Origin: Paraburkholderia bryophila
Lineage (GTDB): Bacteria > Pseudomonadota > Gammaproteobacteria > Burkholderiales > Burkholderiaceae
Length of the DNA: 64,000 bases
Assembly: GCF_003269035.1 (NCBI RefSeq)
Contig: NZ_QLTK01000001.1
Coordinates: 620,001 to 684,000 of the forward strand
Direction of reading: 5' to 3'
A model generated the notes under the pieces. That model was not told the DNA's origin and did no database searches. It saw only the letters and a program-made list of their open reading frames with translations. Numbering within the stretch: the stretch's first letter is position 1; every line of letters begins with the position of its first letter. Below are positions 25,571 to 34,991 of this stretch, in pieces. Both the position numbers and the translations under genes were made by a program.

Positions 25571-27046
25571 CTATCGTTCGAGCGTCTCGGACGGGGCTTC
25601 GTGAAACTGTTTGCGATAACCGTTGACGAGCGTCGAACGGTTTTGCACGCCCCATTTGCTGGCCGCGCCGAGCACGCCGCGCTCGCTCGAATAGGACCGG
25701 TCGGTGAGTTCCGCGCGAATCCGCTCCATGCGCTGACGGCGGATCAATTCGGTCGGCGACAGGCCGAGGAAATTCTTGAAGGCGCTTTGCAGCGCGCGCT
25801 CGGTCACGCCGATTTCGGCGGCCACCTCGCGTACCGACAGATCGCGACGGTCGAGGTTGTCGAGCACATAGACGTAGGCGCGGCGATATTTGGCCGGCAG
25901 GCGCGCGCCCACGTCGTCGAGTTGCGGCGAAGCTTTCGCGCTGCGCTGCAGGAACGGCGCGCGCACCTGCGAGTCCTCGCGCAGACACTGCATCGCGACC
26001 AGCGCATAGCGGCTATAGAGTTGCAACGATTCCTGCGCGCGGCCTTCGGCCTGACGCGTTTTGGCGCTGCAGTAGAGATATTCGAGCTGACGGTGCCCGG
26101 TCGTGCCGTTACGGCCGACCTGATGCAGCGGTTCGAGAATCGAGCAGGCCAGGTGCGGCGCCGCACCGGCCAATGTCGCCAAAGCGATTTCGAGGCGCAG
26201 CGTGCGTTGGTAGTCGGCGAGTCCCTGCTCTCGCGACCATTGCAGATGACGCTGCAATTCGCCGATCGCATCGCGATCCGCACACGCAGCCAGTCGCAAT
26301 TGCTGCAGATAATCGATACGCGCGCGCAGCAACGGCGAGCGCACGCCGAACACGCCCCGCGCGAGACCATCGACGCTCGCATCCGTACCTTGACCGGGCC
26401 GCGGCGCGCGTTCGCTCGACAAACCCGAATGCCAGTAGACGTGATCTCGCAGCGCCGTCGCACCCCGCACTTCCGCCTGCACCGCGAAGTCGAAACGCAA
26501 GGTGGTGAGCAGCGCGTGCCAATGGCCGTGCGTATCGTCGAGGTCGCGCTCCACCCGCTCGATCAGATCGTCGAGCGCGTCGGCGGCTTCGCTGGTTCGG
26601 CCCAGTTCATAGAGCACGCAGACCATCCCGAAGTGGGCTTCCACCGCACGCGCCGGTTCGATTTCGGGTTCATCGGCGACGCGCGAAAAACACGCGAGTG
26701 CCGTACCGAGCCGATGACGGAAAAATGCCTGCCAGGCGGCATTCCGGCAGGACGCGGTACGAATCGCGTGCTTCGACGAGCGAATCAGTTTCTGGGCGCG
26801 GCGGTAGTTCTCCTCCGCCTCGACTTCGATGCCCAGCATCAGTTGCAGATCGGCGTGCAGTTGCAGCGCGTGCGGCGCGAATTCGGCGTTGCCGGCCTCG
26901 TCGGTCCAGCGGCTCGCGAGCTGGCTCGCGGCGTTCAGTTTGCCATCGAGCAAGGTGTCCAGGAAGCGGCTCGCCGACGCGGTGTGAGCACACGGTGACG
27001 GTGTCGCGAGCGCGGAGACCACGGGAAAATAAAGCATCGAAAGCAT
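25571..27046 (-). CDS. hrpB: HrpB, AraC-family activator of the T3SS regulon
   Basis: A 491-residue regulator close to Ralstonia HrpB (477 residues). A long TPR-like helical region (residues 20-370) precedes an AraC DNA-binding domain at the C-terminus: LSVREVAAEIGVTERALQSA, then LSPTELIRRQRMERIR. HrpB activates promoters with the hrpII box (TTCG-N16-TTCG), and eight such boxes occur in this window. The start at 27046 has AGAGGAG eight bases upstream; the frame extends to 27226 but without support. It sits between hrcT and hrcC. No perfect hrpII box precedes it, in keeping with control by HrpG rather than by itself. Confidence 0.92.
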   Translation of the reverse strand: MLSMLYFPVVSALATPSPCAHTASASRFLDTLLDGKLNAASQLASRWTDEAGNAEFAPHALQLHADLQLMLGIEVEAEENYRRAQKLIRSSKHAIRTASCRNAAWQAFFRHRLGTALACFSRVADEPEIEPARAVEAHFGMVCVLYELGRTSEAADALDDLIERVERDLDDTHGHWHALLTTLRFDFAVQAEVRGATALRDHVYWHSGLSSERAPRPGQGTDASVDGLARGVFGVRSPLLRARIDYLQQLRLAACADRDAIGELQRHLQWSREQGLADYQRTLRLEIALATLAGAAPHLACSILEPLHQVGRNGTTGHRQLEYLYCSAKTRQAEGRAQESLQLYSRYALVAMQCLREDSQVRAPFLQRSAKASPQLDDVGARLPAKYRRAYVYVLDNLDRRDLSVREVAAEIGVTERALQSAFKNFLGLSPTELIRRQRMERIRAELTDRSYSSERGVLGAASKWGVQNRSTLVNGYRKQFHEAPSETLER

Positions 27047-27246
27047 GGACGACTCCTCTGAGTGCGGGAACGCGTCGCAGGCGGCAAGCGCGTTGCGTCG
27101 GGTGGAGTCAATGTAGCCAGGCAGGTCGGGCGAAATTTCAATTAATCTGACATTCGCGGCGTGTTTGAGAAGGTTTGAGTTTTGCCGCGATCTCGCTGCG
27201 ACGCATCGATTCATGCGGTACGTCATGCAACATTCTCAACGCAAGC

Positions 27247-28119
27247 TCAAGGGCGTTGGGTCGGCGGGGAGGCATCCGGCGTGCGCGGTGTGGGCGACGC
27301 ATCCGGTGTCTTCGTCGAATCGGACAGCTCGCGAAACTCCGCCGCGAGGCCGCGCAACGTGACCTGATCGCGCACCTGATCCACGAAGACGCCGACGAAC
27401 AGCGCCAGCATCAGCACCGTGACCGCGCCCTTGACCGGCTGACTGAGCGTCATCAGATCGAGCTTGGAGGCGGACTTCGCGGCAAAGCCGAACGCGAAGT
27501 CGATCAGCAGCAGAATGAACATCATCGGCGCTGCGAGCTTGGCGACGGTTTGCATCAGCGAATCGGTCTGCGCGAGCACGAACGATTCGAGAATGTTCGA
27601 CACGTTCGGCGCCGCCGAAACGATCGGCCACCAGTGATACGACTCGTACAGCGTGCCCAGCAGAAAGGTCATGCCGCCGAGCGCCCAGAACGCCACGGAG
27701 GCAATCTGCCCGAGCAGCGTGGCGGTCGGCGTGGATTGCTCCTGGCGCGTGGGATTGGTGATCTGTACGTTGTTGTAGCCCGTCAGATCGTCGATATACG
27801 TGCCCGCCCCTTCCGCGACCCAGAACACGATCGACGCCGCGAAGCCGATCACGAGTCCGATCAGCGCCTCGCGCAAACCGACTTCGAGCAGCATCACGCC
27901 ATGCAGCGACTGCATGAACGCAACGGGCTGACCATAGGCCACGTAAGAGCTGAACAGCAGCACGACCGCATTGCGCACCACGCCTTGCAGCAAACCGTCG
28001 GCGGTCGGCGGAAAGATGAACATCACGATAAACAGCCGCAACGAGCACACGCCGATCAACGTGATGTAGCCGACCAGCAGCGCGCCGAGTTGCGGCAGCG
28101 CGGAGGCGATGTCGTTCAT
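27247..28119 (-). CDS. hrcT: HrcT (SctT), export apparatus membrane protein
   Basis: A 290-residue polytopic membrane protein of the FliR/SctT family and part of the SctRST export gate. It shows about six hydrophobic segments, beginning LGALLVGYITLIGVCSLRLF and ending in KGAVTVLMLALFVGVFVDQV. The C-terminal 40 residues are a Pro/Thr-rich tail. The ATG overlaps the sctO stop (28116-28119), so it is the last gene of the eight-gene hrpB1 operon. The gene order hrcN-sctO-hrcT is that of Hrp group II systems. Confidence 0.93.
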   Translation of the reverse strand: MNDIASALPQLGALLVGYITLIGVCSLRLFIVMFIFPPTADGLLQGVVRNAVVLLFSSYVAYGQPVAFMQSLHGVMLLEVGLREALIGLVIGFAASIVFWVAEGAGTYIDDLTGYNNVQITNPTRQEQSTPTATLLGQIASVAFWALGGMTFLLGTLYESYHWWPIVSAAPNVSNILESFVLAQTDSLMQTVAKLAAPMMFILLLIDFAFGFAAKSASKLDLMTLSQPVKGAVTVLMLALFVGVFVDQVRDQVTLRGLAAEFRELSDSTKTPDASPTPRTPDASPPTQRP

Positions 28120-28640
28120 GCGTGCGCCCCGCGTGCATGGAAGCGTCGGGCGAGCGCGGTTTCTTCGGCCTCTTCGTCGCTCGCGTCGCTCTCGGCGTTC
28201 TCCTGCACGCGACGAATCTCGCGAATGCGCTCGCCGCACAGATCGATGCGGCCCTGGTTCAACGCGATCTCGCGCTGCGTCTGCGCGATCGCCGCAAGGT
28301 TCGCCTGCACGGCGGCTTGCGCCTGCGCGAGTTCCGCGTCGAGCACACGCAGCCGGTCGTTCACCACGCCGAGATACAGGCGGCAATGATTGAGGTCGTC
28401 GAGCGAGAACGGCTCGGTGCCCGTCATCATGCCGTCCATGCGATGCTCGTAAAAGCGCAGCACCCCGGTTTGGTGCGCGAACTGCTCCTGCTTCGCGTCG
28501 CGCGCGGCGTCGAGCGACACCTGGGCGCTGCGCTGCGCCGCGAGCGTCGCACGCAAGGTCTCGTCGAGACGGCGACGCCGCGTGCACGATCGCTCCAGTG
28601 CGACGACGCGCCGCTGCTGCAAACCCGTCGACGCGCTCAT
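28116..28640 (-). CDS. sctO: SctO (HrpB7/HrpD), T3SS stalk protein
   Basis: A 174-residue, almost entirely helical protein predicted to form a long coiled coil (Arg/Gln/Glu-rich, with [20 protein letters not shown] and [15 protein letters not shown]). SctO/FliJ-type stalk proteins connect the ATPase to the export gate. Sequence identity in this family is low; the assignment rests on size, coiled-coil character and position between hrcN and hrcT. It overlaps both neighbours by 4 nt (ATGA at each end). Confidence 0.85.
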   Translation of the reverse strand: MSASTGLQQRRVVALERSCTRRRRLDETLRATLAAQRSAQVSLDAARDAKQEQFAHQTGVLRFYEHRMDGMMTGTEPFSLDDLNHCRLYLGVVNDRLRVLDAELAQAQAAVQANLAAIAQTQREIALNQGRIDLCGERIREIRRVQENAESDASDEEAEETALARRFHARGAHA

Positions 28641-29989
28641 CCGCCGAACCCGCTCAGGTCGTAGAGCTGCGCCTCGGTGTCCTGCGGCGCCGCGTAATCG
28701 CCGGTGCGCTGCGACAGGAACGCCTTGATCGCGTCGGCCTTGGCGATCGCCTCGTCGGCCAGCGCGTTCATGCCCGGCTGGTATTCGCCGATCTGCAACA
28801 GCATCTCGACCTCGCGATGCTTCGCCATCAATTCGCGAATCCGCGCGGCGGCCTGCACGTAATCGTCCGGCACGACCTGCGGCATCACACGCGACAAACT
28901 GCCGAGCACGTCGATGGCCGGATACTGATTCTTCGCCGCGATTTCGCGCGACAGGATCATGTGGCCGTCGAGAATCCCGCGCACTTCCTCGGCGATCGGA
29001 TCGCTGCCGCTGTCGTCTTCGGCGAGCACGGTGTAGAGCGCGGTAATCGAACCGGTCTCGCCCATTCCGGCGCGTTCCAGCAGGCGCGGCAATTCGGCGA
29101 AGATCGACGGCGGAAAACCGCGCCGCGCGGGCGGCTCGCCGGCGGCGAGGCCGATCTCGCGACCGGCCCGCGCAAAGCGCGTCAGCGAGTCCATCATCAG
29201 CAGCACGCGCTGGCCGCGATCGCGGAAGTATTCGGCAATCGCCGTCGCGACGTAGGCCGCTTTCGCGCGCTCCATCGACGAACGGTCCGAGGTGGCGCAG
29301 ACCACCACCGAGCGCGCCATGCCCTCGGGCCCGAGAATCAACTCGACGAATTCGCGCACCTCGCGGCCGCGTTCGCCGATCAGCGCGATCACGTTGACAT
29401 CGCACGAAGCGCCACGCGCGAACATGCCGAGCAAGGTGCTCTTGCCGACGCCCGCCGGCGCGAAAATCCCCATCCGCTGCCCTTCGGCGAGCGTCATCAT
29501 CGCGTCGACCACGCGCACGCCGGTGGGCAACGGCGCGTCGATCATGCGGCGGCTCATCGGCTCGGGCGGCGCGGCGAAAATCGGCCGCAGCGTGTCGGAC
29601 TCGATCGGCGGGCCGCCGTCCACGGGTTCGCCCAGGCTATCGATCACGCGACCGAGCAGCATGTCGCCCACCTTGACGGAGAGCGGGCGGCCGAGGCCGA
29701 TCACCTGGGTCGAGCGCGAAATATTTTCCAGCCGCGAGAACGGCGACAGCAACGCGACGTCGCGGGTAAAACCGATCACCTCGGCCAGCTGCAGCAAGGT
29801 GCCGTTCGCCGCGCGCAGCTCGCACAGTTCGCCGAGCGACAGATCGAGCCCGGCGACCTTGATCAGCGTGCCGATCACTTCGAGCACCTTGCCGGTTCGC
29901 GTGACGCCCGGCTCGGCCAGAATCTCGCGCTCGATCTCGTCGGTGAGCCGGTCGAAATCGACCGTGCCCGTCAGCCACGGCGTGCTCAT
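28637..29989 (-). CDS. hrcN: HrcN (SctN), T3SS ATPase
   Basis: A 450-residue F1/FliI-type ATPase that unfolds and detaches substrates from chaperones at the export gate. The Walker A motif is [13 protein letters not shown] with Lys183, Walker B is [12 protein letters not shown], and the family signature LPRLLERAG follows. The ATG at 29989 overlaps the sctL stop by 4 nt, and its stop overlaps sctO by 4 nt, indicating tight coupling of the cytoplasmic complex genes. Length and order match the family exactly. Confidence 0.97.
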   Translation of the reverse strand: MSTPWLTGTVDFDRLTDEIEREILAEPGVTRTGKVLEVIGTLIKVAGLDLSLGELCELRAANGTLLQLAEVIGFTRDVALLSPFSRLENISRSTQVIGLGRPLSVKVGDMLLGRVIDSLGEPVDGGPPIESDTLRPIFAAPPEPMSRRMIDAPLPTGVRVVDAMMTLAEGQRMGIFAPAGVGKSTLLGMFARGASCDVNVIALIGERGREVREFVELILGPEGMARSVVVCATSDRSSMERAKAAYVATAIAEYFRDRGQRVLLMMDSLTRFARAGREIGLAAGEPPARRGFPPSIFAELPRLLERAGMGETGSITALYTVLAEDDSGSDPIAEEVRGILDGHMILSREIAAKNQYPAIDVLGSLSRVMPQVVPDDYVQAAARIRELMAKHREVEMLLQIGEYQPGMNALADEAIAKADAIKAFLSQRTGDYAAPQDTEAQLYDLSGFGG

Positions 29990-30813
29990 GCGGCGTCCTC
30001 GTCGGAGTCCTCGTCGGCGTACCGGTTGCTGCGCGCCTCGGCCGCGCTGCCGGGCGGCGGCGCTTCGCCTTGCGCGTCGGCCACTTCCACCGAGCGCTTC
30101 AGCGCCCGCGACACCGCGCTGCGCATGGCGCGTAATTGCGTGTCGAGACTGGCGTCGACGGTACCGAAGTCGGATTCGCAAACGCAACTGCCGGGTTCGA
30201 GCCGTTTATCCGCGATCACCGACAGCGGAATCGGCTGACCGAGATCGCGCCAGCGCGACGCGAGCCGGTCGAAGGTCGCTTTGGCTTCGGTGTAGTCGTC
30301 GGGGTGCACGGCCACGCGCAGATAGGTCGCGCCTTCCACGATGCGATCGACGGTGGCGAGCGCGCGCTCGAACAACGCTTCGTGACGCTCCACCCGCACG
30401 ATCTGCTCGACCGCCGACGCAACGATCTGCGCGAGGCGCTCGCGCATGCGGATCTGCAACTGGCTCTGCGCGTCGGCCACGTCGGCGAGGCGCTGCATCC
30501 AGTCGGCCAGCGCACGATCGCAACCGTCGCGATAGCCCTGCTCGCTGGCGGTGTCGTAGTTGCGCTGCGCCTGCGCAGCGATCTCCGCGGCCTGCGCATG
30601 CCCCGCGTCGACAATCCGGGCGGCTTCGTCGCGCGCCTCGGCCAGCAAGGCCTCGCGTTCGACGGCGAGTGCGGCGTAGGCTGCGTCGATCGAGACCAAC
30701 TCGCCGAAGGTCGCGCGCGGAATCACGTCCGCCGACGCGCCGACGCGGGCGACCCATTGCCCGGCATCGTTGTCGCCAAAAGCGGAGCGCGCGTGCTTCA
30801 ACCAAATAGCCAT
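29986..30813 (-). CDS. sctL: SctL (HrpB5/HrpF), ATPase regulator
   Basis: A 275-residue FliH/SctL-family protein that binds and restrains the ATPase and links it to SctQ/SctK in the sorting platform. The N-terminal half is an Ala/Glu/Gln-rich coiled coil (about 45-115), and the C-terminal domain contains [17 protein letters not shown] and the [20 protein letters not shown] segment typical of the family. The last 40 residues are an acidic, proline-containing tail. It overlaps sctK by 16 nt upstream and hrcN by 4 nt downstream. Confidence 0.92.
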   Translation of the reverse strand: MAIWLKHARSAFGDNDAGQWVARVGASADVIPRATFGELVSIDAAYAALAVEREALLAEARDEAARIVDAGHAQAAEIAAQAQRNYDTASEQGYRDGCDRALADWMQRLADVADAQSQLQIRMRERLAQIVASAVEQIVRVERHEALFERALATVDRIVEGATYLRVAVHPDDYTEAKATFDRLASRWRDLGQPIPLSVIADKRLEPGSCVCESDFGTVDASLDTQLRAMRSAVSRALKRSVEVADAQGEAPPPGSAAEARSNRYADEDSDEDAA

Positions 30814-31646
30814 GCAAACTCCGGTAGCAGATCGGACAGACGCGCGAAGAGGCGCGCCGAACCGGGCGCGTCGAGCGTTGCGGGGACGGCGGCGAGCCAG
30901 GCCGGAGCGGGCAGTGCGCGCGGCAGCGCGAGCCGCAGTAACGGGAACGGCAGGCGATTGGCTTCAGCGGCCGCGTGCCCCACCTGCCCCACGTTTCCCA
31001 TCTGCGCCGCGTGCCCAGCCTGCGTGCCCTGCGCGTCCGGCATGCCATGCGCCGCGCTCAAGCTGCCCAGATCGCGCAGCAGCAGCGCGCAGCCCTCGAC
31101 GGCCAGCGCGTTCGCATCGAGCGCGGTCAGCGGCGGCATCGCCGCGCGCGTGGCGAGACGCGCGATATCGGGCGCGTCGGCCAGATGCGCGTCTTGCGTA
31201 AGACGGTCGACGCCGACGCCGGTCCACTCCGCCAGCAGCGAGCGCGTGCGTTTGTCGATCAGACGCCGCGCCTCCGCGCGCCGGAACGACAGCGCGCGCA
31301 TGCACAGCACCTGCAGCGCGCGACGCGCCGGCAACACGTCGAGCAGCACGGCGTTCGGTTGAACCACGCCCGACGCCGACGGTGTGAGCGCGCTGTCAGT
31401 CAGCGCGGAGAATGAAGGGGGTTTGACGCCGGCCGCATCCGCGAGCGCCTGCGAACAGGTTTCGACGGCCGCCGCGCCGGCGCGTTCAAGCGCGCCGCGC
31501 CAGGCTTCCAGCTGCGCGGCGTCGGCGCCGAGCAACGCGGCGCTCCAGGAGGGATCGGCCCAATGGGCCACGGTCGCGAGGTTGCGACGGTACGCGTCGA
31601 GCGCCGCGGCCACGCGCTGGAAAGGCAGATCGGTGGGCGCGTTCAT
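30798..31646 (-). CDS. sctK: SctK (HrpB4), sorting platform component
   Basis: A 282-residue protein in the SctK/HrpB4 position between hrcJ and sctL. Family conservation is weak; visible elements are AYRRNLATVAHWADPSW near the N-terminus and the central VLCMRALSFRRAEARRLIDK. A low-complexity Gly/Met/Gln insertion occurs near residue 205. SctK connects the cytoplasmic complex to the inner-membrane ring. The assignment rests on order, size and HrpB4-like N-terminal residues. It follows hrcJ by 18 nt. Confidence 0.82.
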   Translation of the reverse strand: MNAPTDLPFQRVAAALDAYRRNLATVAHWADPSWSAALLGADAAQLEAWRGALERAGAAAVETCSQALADAAGVKPPSFSALTDSALTPSASGVVQPNAVLLDVLPARRALQVLCMRALSFRRAEARRLIDKRTRSLLAEWTGVGVDRLTQDAHLADAPDIARLATRAAMPPLTALDANALAVEGCALLLRDLGSLSAAHGMPDAQGTQAGHAAQMGNVGQVGHAAAEANRLPFPLLRLALPRALPAPAWLAAVPATLDAPGSARLFARLSDLLPEFAWLFG

Positions 31647-31664
31647 CGTAGCCGCGTCGCCCGT

Positions 31665-32498
31665 TCAGTTCGCGGGTCGCAAGCGGCGCAGACGCGCCAG
31701 CAATCCGCCGAAGCGGCCGCTCGCCGCGCCGTCGCCCGCCGCGGCCGCGTCGGCGCCGGACCGCCCCGCCAGCACGCCACGGCGCGCCAACACCAGCAGC
31801 GCGGTGGCGGCCAGCACCACGGCGCCCGCCAGCACGCCCAGCAGCCATGCGGGCATGCCGTTGCTCTGCGGCTGTTGCGCGTATTCGACCGGGTCGGCCG
31901 CCACGGCGGTGACGCTGACCTGATCGTAGGTGAGACCCTCGACGCTATGCATCACCAGCGTCTTGATCTGCGGCACCAGGGCGCCGATATCGGAATCGCG
32001 CCGGTATTTGATGAACACCGCCGCCGACGAAGGCTTGATGGTCTGCGCGAGCGGATCGTTGTTCGGCAGCACGATCTGCACGCGCGCGACCAGTACGCCG
32101 TCGATCTTCGAGAGCGTCGACGACAACTCCTGCGACGTGCCGTAGATGAAACGCACGCGCTCCTCGGTCGGCGTGGAGACGAGGCCGTCCTTCTTGAACA
32201 GCGCGCCGAGATCGTCGAACTTGCTGTGCGGCAAACCGCGCGCGCGCAACGCCTCCATCGCTCGCACCATCTGCGTATCGTCGACGTCGAGCGACCAGGT
32301 CTTGCCCGCGTCGGAAGTGTCTTTGGAGGCGTCCACGCCGCGCTCCAGCAGCGCCACCACCATCTCGTTGACGTCCTGCTCGGACAGATTGCCGTACAGC
32401 TCCTTCTTGCAGCCGCCGAGCGCGACGCACAGTGCAAGCACGCAGAGCAACGGCGCGGCGCGGCGGCGGGTTCGCGCGGTGGGCGATCGGTCGAACAT
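31665..32498 (-). CDS. hrcJ: HrcJ (SctJ), inner-membrane ring lipoprotein
   Basis: A 277-residue lipoprotein with a signal peptide ending LCVALGGCKKELY, so Cys30 is the lipidation site. The YscJ/FliF ring-building domain follows (LSEQDVNEMVVALLERGVDA, FGxxxLVSTPTEERVRF-like segment, VQIVLPNNDPLAQ). A single transmembrane helix (PAWLLGVLAGAVVLAATALL) and a short basic cytoplasmic tail close the protein. It forms the inner-membrane ring together with HrcD. It sits 22 nt after sctI in the operon. Confidence 0.96.
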   Translation of the reverse strand: MFDRSPTARTRRRAAPLLCVLALCVALGGCKKELYGNLSEQDVNEMVVALLERGVDASKDTSDAGKTWSLDVDDTQMVRAMEALRARGLPHSKFDDLGALFKKDGLVSTPTEERVRFIYGTSQELSSTLSKIDGVLVARVQIVLPNNDPLAQTIKPSSAAVFIKYRRDSDIGALVPQIKTLVMHSVEGLTYDQVSVTAVAADPVEYAQQPQSNGMPAWLLGVLAGAVVLAATALLVLARRGVLAGRSGADAAAAGDGAASGRFGGLLARLRRLRPAN

Positions 32499-32520
32499 GA
32501 TGGCGGCGTCCGTGGCGGCG

Positions 32521-32919
32521 TTACTGGTTCTTCATCAGCGTTTCGATCGCCGACTTCGACGAATCCACCACGCCCATCTTCGCTTCCAGATCGAGCTGCG
32601 TGCTGGCGAGTTCGAGGGTCATGCGAATGGTGCCGGCGCTCATCTCGTTCATCGTCATGGTCGGCGCCTGCTGCGCGAGTTGCAGCGCGTCGTTGACGGT
32701 GTGTTGCAGCTCGGCGTCCTGACTCGCGACCAGCTTCGAGGCGACTGCCGTGCCGTCCTGTTGCGGCGTGACGGGCGCGCTCATTTGCCCCTTCTGCATC
32801 AGCGACTGAAACTTGTCGGCCAGTTCGGGCGAAGTCTGCGCGGCGGGCCCAGCGGCCGCGCCTTGCGACATCTGATCGAGCGACGCCTGCAAGGCGGTCG
32901 TGGTGGCGTTGACGGTCAT
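32521..32919 (-). CDS. sctI: SctI (HrpB2/HrpJ), inner rod protein
   Basis: A 132-residue protein matching HrpB2-type inner rod subunits, which are early T3SS substrates. The N-terminus is Ser/Thr/Gln-rich, and the C-terminal half is amphipathic helix: LASTQLDLEAKMGVVDSSKS followed by AIETLMKNQ at the end. It has no cysteine and no signal peptide. It lies 14 nt after hrpB1 and is the second gene of the leftward operon. Confidence 0.92.
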   Translation of the reverse strand: MTVNATTTALQASLDQMSQGAAAGPAAQTSPELADKFQSLMQKGQMSAPVTPQQDGTAVASKLVASQDAELQHTVNDALQLAQQAPTMTMNEMSAGTIRMTLELASTQLDLEAKMGVVDSSKSAIETLMKNQ

Positions 32920-32933
32920 ATGCGGCTCCGTGA

Positions 32934-33539
32934 TCAGGCGCGCAGGAAGGACGGGTTCGCGTAGTCGAGCGGCGCGGGCGTGGCCGTTACAGCGGCATGC
33001 GCGACCGGCTCCGCGGTGCTGGTCACGCCAGCGGCTTCAGCGGTCTCGGCGTCGAACTCCGCCAGCGCCTCGCACGATTTCGGCGTGACGAACTGGCCGC
33101 CCGCGCGCTTGACCTTCATCGCGTTGAGCAGATCCTCGCGGGCTTCGAGCGCGCGCACCAGCGACTGCGTATCGCGGGTCGGATTGTCGGCCATGGCTTC
33201 GGCCGCGCACTGTTTCCATTCGGGGTCGCCCTTGGCGGACAGACAGAACGCGAGCAGCGCTTTGGCGTAACCGAAGCGCGGCGCGTTCTCGCCGACCTGG
33301 CGCAGCACGTGAATGGCGTCGTCCCAGTGGCCGCGCACCATGTGCAGGATGCCGTCGAGCGTATCGATTTCGGCGACGCGCGGACGCAGCACGCGCAGCG
33401 CGTCGAGCACGAGCTCGATGTCGTATGGATCGGCCGACACTTTCGGGAAGTGGCTGAGCAAAGCGGTCGAGACGGTTTCGATCAGGCCGCCGACGACATC
33501 GGGGCTGCAGTTCAGGTAATCCGGCGTGCTGACGGTCAT
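32934..33539 (-). CDS. hrpB1: HrpB1/HrpK family T3SS protein
   Basis: A 201-residue protein of the HrpB1_HrpK family (Ralstonia HrpK, Xanthomonas HrpB1). Conserved features are LNCSPDVVGGLIETVSTAL, the TPR-like LDALRVLRPRVAEIDTLDG, HWDDAIHVLRQV and PRFGYAKALLAFCL. In Xanthomonas the protein is periplasmic and needed for pilus formation. It is the first gene of the operon ending at hrcT, with a perfect hrpII box 108 nt upstream. The start at 33539 fits the family N-terminus; the longer frame to 34028 overlaps hrcU and is rejected. Confidence 0.92.
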   Translation of the reverse strand: MTVSTPDYLNCSPDVVGGLIETVSTALLSHFPKVSADPYDIELVLDALRVLRPRVAEIDTLDGILHMVRGHWDDAIHVLRQVGENAPRFGYAKALLAFCLSAKGDPEWKQCAAEAMADNPTRDTQSLVRALEAREDLLNAMKVKRAGGQFVTPKSCEALAEFDAETAEAAGVTSTAEPVAHAAVTATPAPLDYANPSFLRA

Positions 33540-33647
33540 GGCGATGGGCTCCTGACGGAAGCGTTGAAATCGACCCTGCGGGTTGCAGCAGGTCGGGAAG
33601 GATGACGCAAACATAGCAACCGCCGCGCGGCGGGCAACCTCCGGATG

Positions 33648-33671
33648 CGAAGTCGCCGCACCGGATGCGAA
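33648..33671 (-). promoter_or_regulatory. hrpII/PIP box for the hrpB1-hrcT operon
   Basis: CGAA (33648-33651), 16 nt, CGAA (33668-33671): minus-strand TTCG-N16-TTCGC. The -10 TATGTT (YANNNT) lies 31 nt further at 33615-33610. hrpB1 starts 108 nt downstream. Confidence 0.88.
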
Positions 33672-33684
33672 GCCGCGCGGGTGC

Positions 33685-33708
33685 TTCGCGCCGTGGGCGG
33701 CCGCTTCG
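33685..33708 (+). promoter_or_regulatory. hrpII/PIP box for the hrcU operon
   Basis: TTCG (33685-33688), 16 nt, TTCG (33705-33708), each followed by C, so it also fits TTCGC-N15-TTCGC. The -10 TATCGT lies at 33741-33746 after 31 nt. hrcU starts 138 nt downstream. Confidence 0.88.
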
Positions 33709-33846
33709 CCTCGCCCGGCGCGCGCGAGCGGCGCGAGCGCTATCGTCAGGCGGGGTCCCGAACTGCCCTGCCACGGCACGCGCAGCGTCTGCACAGCGCC
33801 CGCACGGCATCTACCCAGCGCCCTCTCCCACCGCGACCGAGCCGAC

Positions 33847-34980
33847 ATGAGCGACGAAAAAACCGAAGAGCCAACCCAGAAAAAGCTGCGGGACGCGCGC
33901 AAGGAAGGACAGGTGTCCCGCAGCAGCGATCTGACCGATTCGATCTCGATGTCGGCGGTCGTGCTGTTGCTGATGGCGGGCGCGAGCCACTTCAGCGACG
34001 CGCTGCGCGAAGCGGTGCTGATCGCCACGGGTTTCGTCGACGGCGATCATTCGCTGACCAATATGCAGACGCAGTTGTACAAGCTCGGCGGCCTCGCGCT
34101 CTCGGCGATCGTGCCGTGCGTGTGTATCGCGGCGCTCGCCGCGATTGCCGGTTCGATCGGCCAGGTCGGCATGCAGATCGCCACCAAGCCGATCACGCCG
34201 GACCCGAAGGCCGTCAGTCCGATGGCGGGGCTCAAGAAGATCTTCTCGGTGCGCACGCTGATCGAGTGCGCGAAGATGATCGTCAAGGCGGCGATCGTGT
34301 TCTGCGTGATGTGGCAGACCATCAAATGGCTGTTTCCGCTGATCGTGGGTTCGCTCTACCAGCCGCTGCCGGAGCTGGTGCGGATGTTCTGGGCGTTGCT
34401 GATCAAGCTGTTCATGGTGGCCGCGGCGGTGTTCGTGCTGGTCGGCGCCGCGGACGTCAAGCTGCAGAGCTTCATGTTCCTCAAGAAGATGAAGATGTCG
34501 AAGGACGAGGTCAAGCGCGAACACAAGAATCAGGAGGGCGATCCACGCATCAAGGGTGAACGGCGGCGGCTCGCGCGCGAGATTCTGAACGCGCCGCCGC
34601 AGTCGAAAGTGGGCATGGCCAACATGATGGTGGTCAACCCCACGCATTACTCGGTCGCCGTGCGCTACGCCCCCGACGAACATCCGCTGCCCCGTGTGAT
34701 CGCCAAGGGCATGGACGAGAGCGCGGCCGCCCTGCGGCGCGCGGCGCGCGATGCGGGGGTGCCGATCATCGGCAATCCGCCGGTGGCGCGCGCGCTGTAC
34801 AAGGTCGGCCTCGACGAGCCGATTCCCGAAGAACTGTTCGAGACGGTCGCGGCGATTCTGCGCTGGGTCGAATCGATCGGCGCGCGGCGCTCGACAGGCA
34901 TGCCGGCATTGGACGACGCCGAAGCCGCATCGTCCGGTTCCCCGCACGACGCCACTGCCCCGCCGCCCGCCCTCCACTGA
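33847..34980 (+). CDS. hrcU: HrcU (SctU), autocleaving substrate-specificity switch
   Basis: A 377-residue FlhB/SctU family protein. It begins MSDEKTEEPTQKKLRDARKE, the family hallmark, has four membrane helices up to about residue 215, and carries the autocleavage motif NPTH at 264-267 (cleaved between Asn264 and Pro265). The C-terminal 30 residues are a variable Ala/Pro/Ser tail. It switches export from early rod/pilin substrates to later ones. It is the first gene of the rightward operon under the hrpII box at 33685. The frame extends to 33583 but the family start is unambiguous. Confidence 0.97.
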   Translation: MSDEKTEEPTQKKLRDARKEGQVSRSSDLTDSISMSAVVLLLMAGASHFSDALREAVLIATGFVDGDHSLTNMQTQLYKLGGLALSAIVPCVCIAALAAIAGSIGQVGMQIATKPITPDPKAVSPMAGLKKIFSVRTLIECAKMIVKAAIVFCVMWQTIKWLFPLIVGSLYQPLPELVRMFWALLIKLFMVAAAVFVLVGAADVKLQSFMFLKKMKMSKDEVKREHKNQEGDPRIKGERRRLAREILNAPPQSKVGMANMMVVNPTHYSVAVRYAPDEHPLPRVIAKGMDESAAALRRAARDAGVPIIGNPPVARALYKVGLDEPIPEELFETVAAILRWVESIGARRSTGMPALDDAEAASSGSPHDATAPPPALH

Positions 34981-34991
34981 CGAGACCCACC

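Larger units (their letters stand above)
33540..33846. other. Divergent promoter region between hrpB1 and hrcU
   Basis: This 307-nt gap holds two hrpII boxes facing opposite ways, 13 nt apart (33648-33671 and 33685-33708), each with its own -10. There is no gene in it. It is the main control point for the T3SS structural operons. Confidence 0.8.
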